Positions 23,496 through 30,669 of a stretch of DNA of 32,451 nucleotides are shown here, piece after piece. Below the pieces are notes generated by a model. The model had not been told where the DNA came from and ran no database searches. It saw only the letters and a list, made by a program, of their open reading frames with translations. Numbering within the stretch: the first letter of the stretch is position 1; every line of letters starts with the position of its first letter. The stretch is taken from the NCBI GenBank assembly GCA_022795735.1, contig JAAWHG010000029.1, forward strand, positions 1 through 32,451, given 5' to 3'. Source of the stretch: Oscillospiraceae bacterium. GTDB lineage: Bacteria; Bacillota; Clostridia; Oscillospirales; Oscillospiraceae. The translations under genes and the position numbers were made by a program.

Positions 23496-24026
23496 ATGAA
23501 CTACGCTGCGATCAAGCCCTGTGATATCGCCAACGGCCCTGGCGTCCGGGTTTCGCTGTTTGTATCCGGCTGCACCCACCACTGTCCCGGCTGCTTCCAG
23601 CCCGAAACCTGGGACTTTGGCTACGGCCAGCCCTATACGGAAGAAGTCAAAAATAAAATTCTATCTCTTCTCCAACCAGAGTATATCCAGGGCTTGACCC
23701 TGTTAGGCGGCGAACCCTTCGAACCGGAAAACCAGGCCGCGCTGCTCCCGTTGGTTTCAGAGGCACGCGAGTGCTTCCCGGAAAAGACCGTCTGGGCCTT
23801 TTCCGGTTATACGCTGCCTGAACTTCAGGCCCGAACCGGCGACACCGGCTCGGTGACCAGAATGTTGCTGTCCCAGATAGATGTACTGGTAGACGGTCCC
23901 TTTGTAGAGGCACAAAAGAATCTCTGTCTTCGCTTCCGTGGTTCGGAGAATCAACGGTTGATCGACCTTCGCCGGACCGAAGCGTCCGGCGGCATTGTCC
24001 TCTGGGAAGACGCGGACTGGAAGTAA
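23496..24026 (+). CDS. nrdG: Anaerobic ribonucleoside-triphosphate reductase activating protein
   Basis: A 176-residue radical-SAM enzyme that makes the glycyl radical on NrdD under anoxia. The cluster motif is C26-x3-C30-x2-C33 (GCTHHCPGC), followed by FQPETWDFGYG, LTLLGGEPFEP and the C-terminal DVLVDGPFVEA and RFRGSENQR, all NrdG-typical. The start at 23496 was chosen because AAGGAGAG lies upstream and the family begins MNYA; the ATG at 23463 lies inside the promoter. NrdD is not next to it, unlike the frequent nrdDG pair. Confidence 0.95.
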   Translation: MNYAAIKPCDIANGPGVRVSLFVSGCTHHCPGCFQPETWDFGYGQPYTEEVKNKILSLLQPEYIQGLTLLGGEPFEPENQAALLPLVSEARECFPEKTVWAFSGYTLPELQARTGDTGSVTRMLLSQIDVLVDGPFVEAQKNLCLRFRGSENQRLIDLRRTEASGGIVLWEDADWK

Positions 24027-24045
24027 CCCAAGGAATTGAAAATGG

Positions 24046-24081
24046 AAAGGGCGCGTTACGGAACCCCGTAACGCGCCCCTT
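24046..24081. terminator. Bidirectional terminator between nrdG and acsB
   Basis: GGGCGCGTTACGG (24049-24061) and CCGTAACGCGCCC (24066-24078) form a perfect 13-bp stem with a 4-nt loop. Tails are CTTGTT on the plus strand and TTTCCATTTTC on the minus strand, serving the two convergent genes. Confidence 0.9.
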
Positions 24082-24112
24082 GTTATGTCGCTAAGTAATA
24101 TTTGGCTCTCGC

Positions 24113-26254
24113 TTACATCAGCGGATCCATCTGGAGGACGGGATGGTTGTGCTCGGTGAGGAAGTTCATCAGCTCCTCGGCGTCCTCGGTGACGGTCTCG
24201 TCGGCGATCATGTCGGCAAAGTTGTCAATGCCCATGAGCTCCTTGGCGGACTCGTTCAGCTTGTCGCGGACGGTGTCCTTCAGAGCCTTCGGCAGCCAGA
24301 CAATACGGCCCAAGCCGCCTTCGGCCTTCATGAACTTCTTGGAGTAGATGAAGTTCTTGCCGTGGCCCATGAAGCCGGGGGTCTGCACGCCGCCGCCGGT
24401 CATGGAGGCCATCTCGGAGAAGGTCATGCCCAGGGGGGTCATGCCGGCATGCTCACGGTTGGTGATGACAACGCCGTTGGAAACGGGCTCGATGCCGCAG
24501 ATGCACTCGAAGCAGCCGCAGGAGGTCATCGGGTCTTCCATGATGGAGTACAGCGTGACCTTTTCCAGCGCGCCGTGCGAGTACTCCTGAACCGCCTCGT
24601 AAACGTCCTCGTAGCGGCCCAGACGCTCGTCGATGCAGCGGGTCTTGGGAACGATCTGGCAGGGACCGTTGGGGTCGAGCTGCTTGGTCGCCTTGGCGTC
24701 CAGCCAAGAAACGGCGCCGCAGAGGCCCAGACGCTCGGGGGTAACGATACAGACGTGGCTCGGGGAGAACGCCTGGCACAAGATGCAGGTGTAGAAGACG
24801 TCAACCGACTCGTCGGTGAGGGTCTTCAAGCGCTCGTCACGAGCGTCGAACACATGGTTCGCCTCGGCACGGAGCTCTTTGCACTTGTCGGGATCGGTGC
24901 AGATGCGAATCTGGCACTTGTCAACAACGGCGTCATATTCGCTCTTGATCTTGGCGTAGAGCACCTCACCGAAATGCTTGGCGCGCCAGCCAGCCTCGAA
25001 CGCAGCCTTGCTCACACGGATACGGATCATGTCGCGCTGGCCGGTGTGCATTACGCCCTCGATGCAGTTGAAGAAGTTGTGAATCTTACGCTCCATAACG
25101 GGCTCGAAGTCGGGCTGCATGTTCTTGCCGCCAACCTCGGCGATGATGGAGAAGGTGATCTTCTCGCCCACGCCAAACTCGTCGAAGTCCTTGCCCTCGA
25201 GAATGATAGCATGGTCCTCGATCTCGTGGACGTCCTTGGTGCGGACCAGCTCGAAGCAGTCAACACGGGAGCCGTCGGCCTCGATCTGCATGTCGGCCTT
25301 ACGGATGATTTCGCCCTCGAACGCGGAGGAGAAAGCGACGGGAATGTCGATGTTGGTAACCTTGATCTTGATGCCGCGGGCCTCGAGAGAGGTCTCGATC
25401 CAGTCCTTGGTGTTCTCGTAAACGATGAGGGACTTGGGCACGCGCCACATATCGTTGGTATCGTTGGTGACAACCGGGAAGCCCAGCTTGATCGCGCCGG
25501 CGCCGCAGGCGACAGTGATGTCGTTGACGGGAGCGTAGGCGTTGACAAAGGCGTTGATGCGCTTGAAGGTGTAGTCCATGAATGCGTCCCAATCACCGGG
25601 CTGGGTGTTGCCGAAGATCATGGAGGCGCGGACGACGAGGGAGATGATGTGGCCGACAGACCAAATATCCTCGCCGACGGGGACAACGCGGACCGGGAAG
25701 CCCATCTTGATGCCCTGCGAACGGGCCTGCTGGATGATGCCGCCGATCATGAAGACAAAGATACCACGGCTCTGATAGCCCTTGATGGTCTCGGCAGCTT
25801 CCTCAGCGGAGGGGGCCGGCCCGATCAGGACGACGAAGCCGGGGATGTCGCCGGTAACCAAGGGAACGCCCAGCTCACGGACCTCGGCGTCGGAGAAGTG
25901 ACCGTGATAGTTCACGTTGTCGTCCTTCTCGCCGTACGGCGTGGCGGTCTTGGCGTACTTACAGGCCTCAATCATCTCGGCGGCGATGGCGGTGCCGACG
26001 CCGGAGTTGAAGATCGAGTGGGTGCGCGGCTCGCGGAGCATCAGGGCCTTGACGTCAGCCAGGGCGGCCTGCAGCTCGCCGACGGTGGTAACCTTTTTGC
26101 CGATGTAGGCGTAGATACAAGCCAGGAAGTAGGCCGTATCAGGCATCTTCATCGGCGCGTCGGGGCCCAGTTCCTTGACCAGAGCGTTGACGTCGGCCTC
26201 GGCCTTGGCGTACATCTCGTCGGAGCCACGGAATACACGTTCAAATAATCCCAT
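24113..26254 (-). CDS. acsB: Acetyl-CoA synthase (CODH/ACS complex beta subunit)
   Basis: A 713-residue enzyme that joins CO, a methyl group from the corrinoid protein and CoA to form acetyl-CoA. The A-cluster ligands are all present: C490-x2-C493-x8-C502-x9-C512 for the [4Fe-4S] cluster, and C579-G-C581 (TSCGCFEC) for the distal nickel. Each lies exactly 16 residues before the known Moorella thermoacetica position, which shows the protein is collinear and complete. The N-terminal domain (about 1-300) that docks to CODH is present. AAAGGA precedes the ATG at a rather long 11-nt spacing. It is the last gene of cooS-cooC-acsB, 24 bp after cooC, and ends at a bidirectional terminator. Confidence 0.98.
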   Translation of the reverse strand: MGLFERVFRGSDEMYAKAEADVNALVKELGPDAPMKMPDTAYFLACIYAYIGKKVTTVGELQAALADVKALMLREPRTHSIFNSGVGTAIAAEMIEACKYAKTATPYGEKDDNVNYHGHFSDAEVRELGVPLVTGDIPGFVVLIGPAPSAEEAAETIKGYQSRGIFVFMIGGIIQQARSQGIKMGFPVRVVPVGEDIWSVGHIISLVVRASMIFGNTQPGDWDAFMDYTFKRINAFVNAYAPVNDITVACGAGAIKLGFPVVTNDTNDMWRVPKSLIVYENTKDWIETSLEARGIKIKVTNIDIPVAFSSAFEGEIIRKADMQIEADGSRVDCFELVRTKDVHEIEDHAIILEGKDFDEFGVGEKITFSIIAEVGGKNMQPDFEPVMERKIHNFFNCIEGVMHTGQRDMIRIRVSKAAFEAGWRAKHFGEVLYAKIKSEYDAVVDKCQIRICTDPDKCKELRAEANHVFDARDERLKTLTDESVDVFYTCILCQAFSPSHVCIVTPERLGLCGAVSWLDAKATKQLDPNGPCQIVPKTRCIDERLGRYEDVYEAVQEYSHGALEKVTLYSIMEDPMTSCGCFECICGIEPVSNGVVITNREHAGMTPLGMTFSEMASMTGGGVQTPGFMGHGKNFIYSKKFMKAEGGLGRIVWLPKALKDTVRDKLNESAKELMGIDNFADMIADETVTEDAEELMNFLTEHNHPVLQMDPLM

Positions 26255-26278
26255 TCTATGTTCATTCCTTTCGAATAC

Positions 26279-27046
26279 TTATTCCTGAGAATCAATTACC
26301 GCCTTGATGGCGCGAATTTCTTCAACCGCCTTCTGGCTGCAATCGTAGGGAGAGAGACCCTTCCTGTCGGCGTCAATTACCTCAGCGTTATACGAGATAA
26401 AACCCAACAAATCCTCCGCCGGAACCCGTTCACGGATGAACGCCTTGTCCTCCTCGCTACGGATCTTGTTCGCGACGACACGAACCTTGGTCACGCCGAT
26501 ATCGGCGGCCAGTTCCTTAATACGGGTATAGGTCTGGATAGACCGCGCCCCCGGCTCGATGACCGCAATAAACTGGTCCATCATGCTGGCGGTACCGCGG
26601 CCCAGATGCTCCAGACCGGCCTCCATGTCCATAATGACCACGTCGTCCTTGCGGAAGACCAGATTTGTCAGAATCGCCTTGAGCATCACATGCTCGGGAC
26701 AGACGCAACCGGTCCCGCCGAGGTCCACGGTACCCATGACCAGCAGCTTGACCCCGCCGATGTCGCGGGACAGCTTGTCAGGCAGGTCGGACACCTCCGG
26801 ATTGAGCCGGTAAAAGGTATTGCTCTCGTTGGCCCCCGTGCGCTCTTTAGCGAGCTCTTTCATCTTGGAGACCGGGACAATGGAGTTGACCTCCTCCTCG
26901 CTCAGCCCCAGGGCAAGACCCAGGTTTGCGTCGGGGTCCACGTCGGCGGCCAGCACGGGGCGGCCTTCGGCGGCGTACAATCTTGCGAGGGTGGCGGCCA
27001 GCGTGGTCTTGCCCACGCCTCCCTTGCCGGTGACGGCGATCTTCAT
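26279..27046 (-). CDS. cooC: CODH nickel-insertion ATPase CooC
   Basis: A 255-residue MinD/ParA-type ATPase that helps load nickel into CODH (and ACS in some acetogens). The deviant Walker A GKGGVGKTT is at 7-15. The CxC pair (C114, C116, in GTGCVCPEH) binds metal at the dimer interface in CooC. DMEAGLEHLGRG is the switch region. Length matches known CooC (about 250). GAGAGG stands upstream of the ATG. It lies between cooS and acsB, so it could serve either enzyme; AcsF-type proteins are close relatives and cannot be excluded. Confidence 0.93.
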   Translation of the reverse strand: MKIAVTGKGGVGKTTLAATLARLYAAEGRPVLAADVDPDANLGLALGLSEEEVNSIVPVSKMKELAKERTGANESNTFYRLNPEVSDLPDKLSRDIGGVKLLVMGTVDLGGTGCVCPEHVMLKAILTNLVFRKDDVVIMDMEAGLEHLGRGTASMMDQFIAVIEPGARSIQTYTRIKELAADIGVTKVRVVANKIRSEEDKAFIRERVPAEDLLGFISYNAEVIDADRKGLSPYDCSQKAVEEIRAIKAVIDSQE

Positions 27047-27077
27047 GCGGAAAAACCTCTCAATATTTTGATATCAC

Positions 27078-27143
27078 AGGCAGAGCGGTTCCCCTGCGCC
27101 GCCATAGCGGACAATGAGCGGCCTGCGGGGAGAACCCCTGCCT
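27078..27143 (-). other. Long imperfect hairpin between cooS and cooC
   Basis: Four nested helices lie in the 127-bp gap: AGGCAG/CTGCCT (27078-27083, 27138-27143), GGTTC/GAACC (27087-27091, 27132-27136), CCCC/GGGG (27091-27094, 27127-27130) and GCCGC/GCGGC (27098-27102, 27118-27122). No U-tract follows, so it probably sets segment stability or partial attenuation between cooS and cooC-acsB. Confidence 0.6.
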
Positions 27144-27173
27144 ATGTACCGTTTCCGGTGTGCTTCGTGGCGT

Positions 27174-29084
27174 TTAGCTGTTCAGGCCGAGAGCCTTACG
27201 CTTCTGCTCGATCGCTTCGATCATGCGGTCGCCCAGCTTCTCGATGTCCAGCTCGACGGTGAAGTTGGCCTCAAGGTGCTTCTTGACGCCGTTCTCGCCC
27301 TGGAGCAGTTCGGTGACCTCAGAGGAGCCCTTGGTGTAGGGATCAACGCCGAGGTAGGTGTCGATACCGGTGGCGACGACGTAGTTGCCGATGGAGACGG
27401 CCTTTTCGGACATCCACTCGGGCGCGCAGCCGACGGCGGGCAGCTGGGAGATGTTGCAGCCCCAGTCCTTGGCCAAGTCGGCCACCAGGACCATCATACG
27501 GGAGATGTCAACGCAGGAGCCCATATGCAACACGGGCGGAATGCCGACCAGCTTGCACACACGCTGGATGCCCTCGCCGCAGTACTTGGGAGCCAACTCG
27601 GGATCCATCAGACCGGCCTTGGCGGCGGCCTGCGCGGAGCAGCCGGTGACAATCAGGATGATGTCGTTCTTGAGCAGCTTCTTCATCAGCTCAATGTGCG
27701 CGGTGTCGGGGCGGACCTTCGGGTTGTTGCAGCCGACCATGGCGACAGCGCCGCGGAGAACGCCGGCCTTGACAACGTCGGCCAGGGGCTTCAGGGTGCC
27801 CAGCTCGTCAACGTGGCTGTTGGTGACGCCGTCCAGCTCGGTCTTGATGGCCTCGAGGGAGTAACCAACGCGGGCCTTGTGCTTGATGTTGGGAATATGA
27901 ACCAGCTCGGGCTTACGGTTCTTGAAGTTTTCAACGGCGGCCTTGACGATCTGCTTCGCATTCTCGCCAGCGGTCTTTTCGTTGAACTGGATGAACTCGG
28001 AGTCGGGAATCCGGGCGATCTCGGAAGTGGTGATAAACTTGGTGTGGAAGCACTTGGAGAGCGGGCCCAGAGCGGGGAAGATGCACTGCACGTCAACGAC
28101 GACAGCTTCGCAAGCGCCGGTCAGGACGACGTTTTCCTGCTGCAGGAAGTTACCGGCCATCGGAATGCCGTGACGCATGGTGACCTCGTTGGAGGTACAG
28201 CAGACGCCGGCGATGTTGATGCCTTTGGCGCCCTGCGCCTTGGCCAGCTCAATGAACTCGGGATCCTGGGCGTGGAGCACGATCATCTCAGACAGGGAGG
28301 GATCGTGGCCGTGGACGATGATATTGACATGGTCTTCCTTCATGACGCCAAGGTTGGCCTCGGTGTCGATGGGCTTCGGCGTGCCGAACAGGACGTCGGA
28401 GAACTCAGTGCCGCACATGGAGCCGCCCCAGCCATCGCAGAGGCCGGCGCGCATCGCCTGATGAATCAGGGCCTCGGGCATGGACGAGCAGCCCATATGG
28501 GTCATGTGCATGGACTGGCTGACCTCGCGGTCAATGGCACGGGGCTCGACGTCATAGTTCTTCCACAGCTCGCGGGTGTGCTCGGGAGCGCGGGAGAGCC
28601 AGCGGGAGATGCCGAAGGGCTTTCCGTACTCTTCCAGAGCCATCAGCGCAACCTCGTGGGCCAGATCATAGATGTCCTTGCCCTCGGTCTCGACGCCCCA
28701 CTCGCCGGCAATTCTCTTCAACTTCTCGGGGTCCTTGACCTGATAGTTGCCGCCCTCACGGGTCTCGTACAGGGTGTGGCAAATGGTGCGGCCATGGTCG
28801 GAGTGCGTCGCAGCGCCGCCTGCGGTGAAGCGCAGGTAGTTACGGCCGACGATGCCGTGGACGTCGCAGCCGCAGATGCCGCGGGGCGCCTTGGGGGTAA
28901 TGCGGCAGGGGCCCATGGAGCAGATACGGCAGCAGGTACCAGCCTCGCCAAATCCGCAGTGCGGAGTCTGGTTCTTGACGCGCTGCTGCCAGGAGTCGGC
29001 GCCGACCTTCTTGCCGTTTTCCAGCAATGCTGCGGTAGCCGCTTCCATTTCTTCAACAGTTGTTAAGCCTTCCCATTCCTTCAA
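27174..29084 (-). CDS. cooS: Anaerobic Ni,Fe carbon-monoxide dehydrogenase catalytic subunit
   Basis: A 636-residue enzyme interconverting CO2 and CO, giving CO to acetyl-CoA synthase. The N-terminal cysteine pattern C43-x7-C51-C52-x2-C55-x4-C60, then C71, fits the D-cluster (C43, C51) and B-cluster (C52, C55, C60, C71) of known CODHs. THSDHGRTICHTL and further blocks such as GSCVDISRMM carry C-cluster and proton-path residues. The start is TTG at 29084: TGAGGAGG stands 8 nt upstream, no in-frame ATG lies above it, and the first ATG downstream (codon 13) lacks a site. First gene of cooS-cooC-acsB, with its own promoter and a folded leader. Also called acsA when linked to acsB. Confidence 0.97.
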   Translation of the reverse strand: MKEWEGLTTVEEMEAATAALLENGKKVGADSWQQRVKNQTPHCGFGEAGTCCRICSMGPCRITPKAPRGICGCDVHGIVGRNYLRFTAGGAATHSDHGRTICHTLYETREGGNYQVKDPEKLKRIAGEWGVETEGKDIYDLAHEVALMALEEYGKPFGISRWLSRAPEHTRELWKNYDVEPRAIDREVSQSMHMTHMGCSSMPEALIHQAMRAGLCDGWGGSMCGTEFSDVLFGTPKPIDTEANLGVMKEDHVNIIVHGHDPSLSEMIVLHAQDPEFIELAKAQGAKGINIAGVCCTSNEVTMRHGIPMAGNFLQQENVVLTGACEAVVVDVQCIFPALGPLSKCFHTKFITTSEIARIPDSEFIQFNEKTAGENAKQIVKAAVENFKNRKPELVHIPNIKHKARVGYSLEAIKTELDGVTNSHVDELGTLKPLADVVKAGVLRGAVAMVGCNNPKVRPDTAHIELMKKLLKNDIILIVTGCSAQAAAKAGLMDPELAPKYCGEGIQRVCKLVGIPPVLHMGSCVDISRMMVLVADLAKDWGCNISQLPAVGCAPEWMSEKAVSIGNYVVATGIDTYLGVDPYTKGSSEVTELLQGENGVKKHLEANFTVELDIEKLGDRMIEAIEQKRKALGLNS

Positions 29085-29124
29085 TGTGATGTCCTCCTCA
29101 ATAGTGAATTTGCGGAAACAGAAT

Positions 29125-29220
29125 CCGTGCGGCGGGCAGTGTCTCTGGAATCACTCTATGTACGCACCCGCACGGCAATGCGCAGCCGCTGCGAACCGGC
29201 TCAAATCGACAGAGTGATCC
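29125..29220 (-). promoter_or_regulatory. Structured 5' leader of the CODH operon (interleaved helices)
   Basis: Within a leader of about 148 nt, two perfect 8-bp helices are interleaved in the order a-b-a'-b'. Helix a is ATCACTCT (29218-29211) with AGAGTGAT (29157-29150). Helix b is CCGTGCGG (29175-29168) with CCGCACGG (29132-29125). A small CGCAG/CTGCG hairpin (29193-29181) sits between a and b. The set forms either a pseudoknot or two exclusive states. The b' arm ends about 25 nt before the Shine-Dalgarno. I do not recognise it as a described riboswitch. Confidence 0.6.
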
Positions 29221-29238
29221 TTTTTACGATACGTCTCC

Positions 29239-29267
29239 ATTTTAACAATTCCAACGGGGAAAGTCAA
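29239..29267 (-). promoter_or_regulatory. Promoter of cooS-cooC-acsB
   Basis: Minus-strand TTGACT (29267-29262), exactly 17 bp, TAAAAT (29244-29239). The expected start is near 29232, giving a leader of about 148 nt. Confidence 0.88.
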
Positions 29268-29373
29268 TGGATTTCTCATCTGGTTTTCACAGCTTTTAAA
29301 GTATAAATTTCTCCGGAACTGTGTATTGCTTCCACAAACACCCCACGTTTTCCAGTGAAACTCGCGGAAAACG

Positions 29374-29394
29374 GCATCCCCCGGGAGGGGATGC
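29374..29394 (-). terminator. Probable terminator of nagA
   Basis: GCATCCCC and GGGGATGC form a perfect 8-bp stem with a 5-nt loop; minus-strand RNA continues CGTTTTCC. It lies about 50 bp after the nagA stop. The U-tract is short. Confidence 0.55.
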
Positions 29395-29445
29395 ACAAAA
29401 CGACGAAAAAAAAGCGAAAAATCAAGCGGTCTGCACAAAAAATTC

Positions 29446-30570
29446 TCACAGCTTTTCCACAAGCTGTCCGCCGGCGTACACCCGTTTCACCCCAAGGTCC
29501 CGGTCGAGCAGCAGCAGGTCGGCCATCCGTCCGACGGCCAGCGACCCCGCCCAGCGGTCCAGTCCCGCAATCCGGGCCGGGACGCTGGTTGCGGCGGCGG
29601 CGGCCTCCTCCAGCGGCACGCCGAAGGCGACGGCGTTGCGCAGGCCGTCGAGCAGATGGATGGACGACCCGGCCAGGGTGTCTGTCCCCTTGAGGGTGGC
29701 CCGCCCGTTCTTTACCGTAACGTCCTGGCCGCCCAGGGTATATGCCCCATCGGCGAGCCCTGCGGACCGCATGGAGTCGGACACCAGCGCCAGCCGCCCC
29801 GCGAACAGCCGGAAGGCCATCCGAACCGCCGCCGGGTGGCAGTGAATACCGTCGCAGATCAGCTCCGCCGAGGCCCCCGCGTCAAAGGCCGCGCCGATCA
29901 CCCCCGGACTTCTGTGATGAAATGGCGGCATCGCGTTAAACAGATGGGTCGTATGGGACGCGCCCGCACCGTAGGCCGCCATAGCGTTATCGTAATCCGC
30001 CCCGGTATGTCCCAGCGAAACGGTACAGACGCCGGAGACCTCGCGGATCAAGTCCATCGCGCCGGGCAGCTCGGGCGCGACGGTCACCATGCGGACCGCA
30101 CCGCCAGCCGCCTCGTTCAGCCTGTGAAAAAGCCCGATGTCAGGCGTTCGAAGGCTGTCCGCCGCTTGCGCCCCCTTTTTCGCCGGACTGAGGAAAGGCC
30201 CCTCCAGATGGACCCCCGCCAGCCGCGCCCCGCCGGACGGGCGGCGAAACTGCCGGACGGCCTCCATCGCCCGGCGCAGAACCGACTCCGGCAGGGTCAT
30301 CGTCGTCGCGCACCACGCCGTCACCCCCCGCCCGGCGTAGTACCGGGACAGTGCGGCGAGTCCGGCAAGGTTGCCGTCGCTGGCGTCGGCCCCCACGGCG
30401 GCATGGGTGTGGATGTCCACCAGACCGGGCAGCAGCCAGCAGCCGTCCGCGTCCAGCCCGCCCTCTGGGGAGACGGAGCCCAGGGCGCGGATTTTCTCGT
30501 CGAACACAATTCCGCCCTTTTGGAATGACCCGTTCCGAAACAGCTTTGCGTTATAGATTTTTATCATCAT
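29446..30570 (-). CDS. nagA: N-acetylglucosamine-6-phosphate deacetylase
   Basis: A 374-residue metal-dependent amidohydrolase that converts GlcNAc-6-phosphate to glucosamine-6-phosphate, in amino-sugar use and cell-wall recycling. Metal and active-site blocks are present: DIHTHAAVG (H54, H56), VHLEGPFLSP (metal-binding Glu), SLGHTGADY, ASHTTHLFNAMPPFHHR, CDGIHCHP, and LVSDSMRSAG with the catalytic Asp. Length is normal. ATG at 30570 is followed at once by a second ATG; GGGGGAAATA precedes. A terminator ends only 17 bp upstream, so nagA has no room for an ordinary promoter and probably depends on read-through from the SLH gene. No nagB is present here. Confidence 0.95.
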   Translation of the reverse strand: MMIKIYNAKLFRNGSFQKGGIVFDEKIRALGSVSPEGGLDADGCWLLPGLVDIHTHAAVGADASDGNLAGLAALSRYYAGRGVTAWCATTMTLPESVLRRAMEAVRQFRRPSGGARLAGVHLEGPFLSPAKKGAQAADSLRTPDIGLFHRLNEAAGGAVRMVTVAPELPGAMDLIREVSGVCTVSLGHTGADYDNAMAAYGAGASHTTHLFNAMPPFHHRSPGVIGAAFDAGASAELICDGIHCHPAAVRMAFRLFAGRLALVSDSMRSAGLADGAYTLGGQDVTVKNGRATLKGTDTLAGSSIHLLDGLRNAVAFGVPLEEAAAAATSVPARIAGLDRWAGSLAVGRMADLLLLDRDLGVKRVYAGGQLVEKL

Positions 30571-30586
30571 TATTTCCCCCGCAATG

Positions 30587-30617
30587 AAAAAGGCTGCGGG
30601 CCGTTTGGTCCGCAGCC
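30587..30617 (-). terminator. Terminator of the Met-rich SLH protein gene
   Basis: GGCTGCGG (30592-30599) and CCGCAGCC (30610-30617) form an 8-bp stem extended by GCC/GG; minus-strand RNA ends in five T. It lies directly before nagA. Confidence 0.85.
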
Positions 30618-30669
30618 GGTTTGCCGGTATGAAGCCGGTCCGGAACGGAATCCGGAACCGCGCCGGGGT

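Larger units (their letters stand above)
29085..29445. other. Gap between nagA and cooS
   Basis: It holds the cooS leader (29125-29220) and promoter (29239-29267), and the nagA terminator (29374-29394). I see no gene in it. The stretch 29270-29370 shows nothing I can name. Confidence 0.6.

Noticed and set aside
24143-26248. 701-codon plus-strand ORF, and a similar 650-codon one at 27114-29066
   Set aside because: Mirror frames of acsB and cooS, which carry complete metal-ligand motifs. No ribosome binding site or family pattern.
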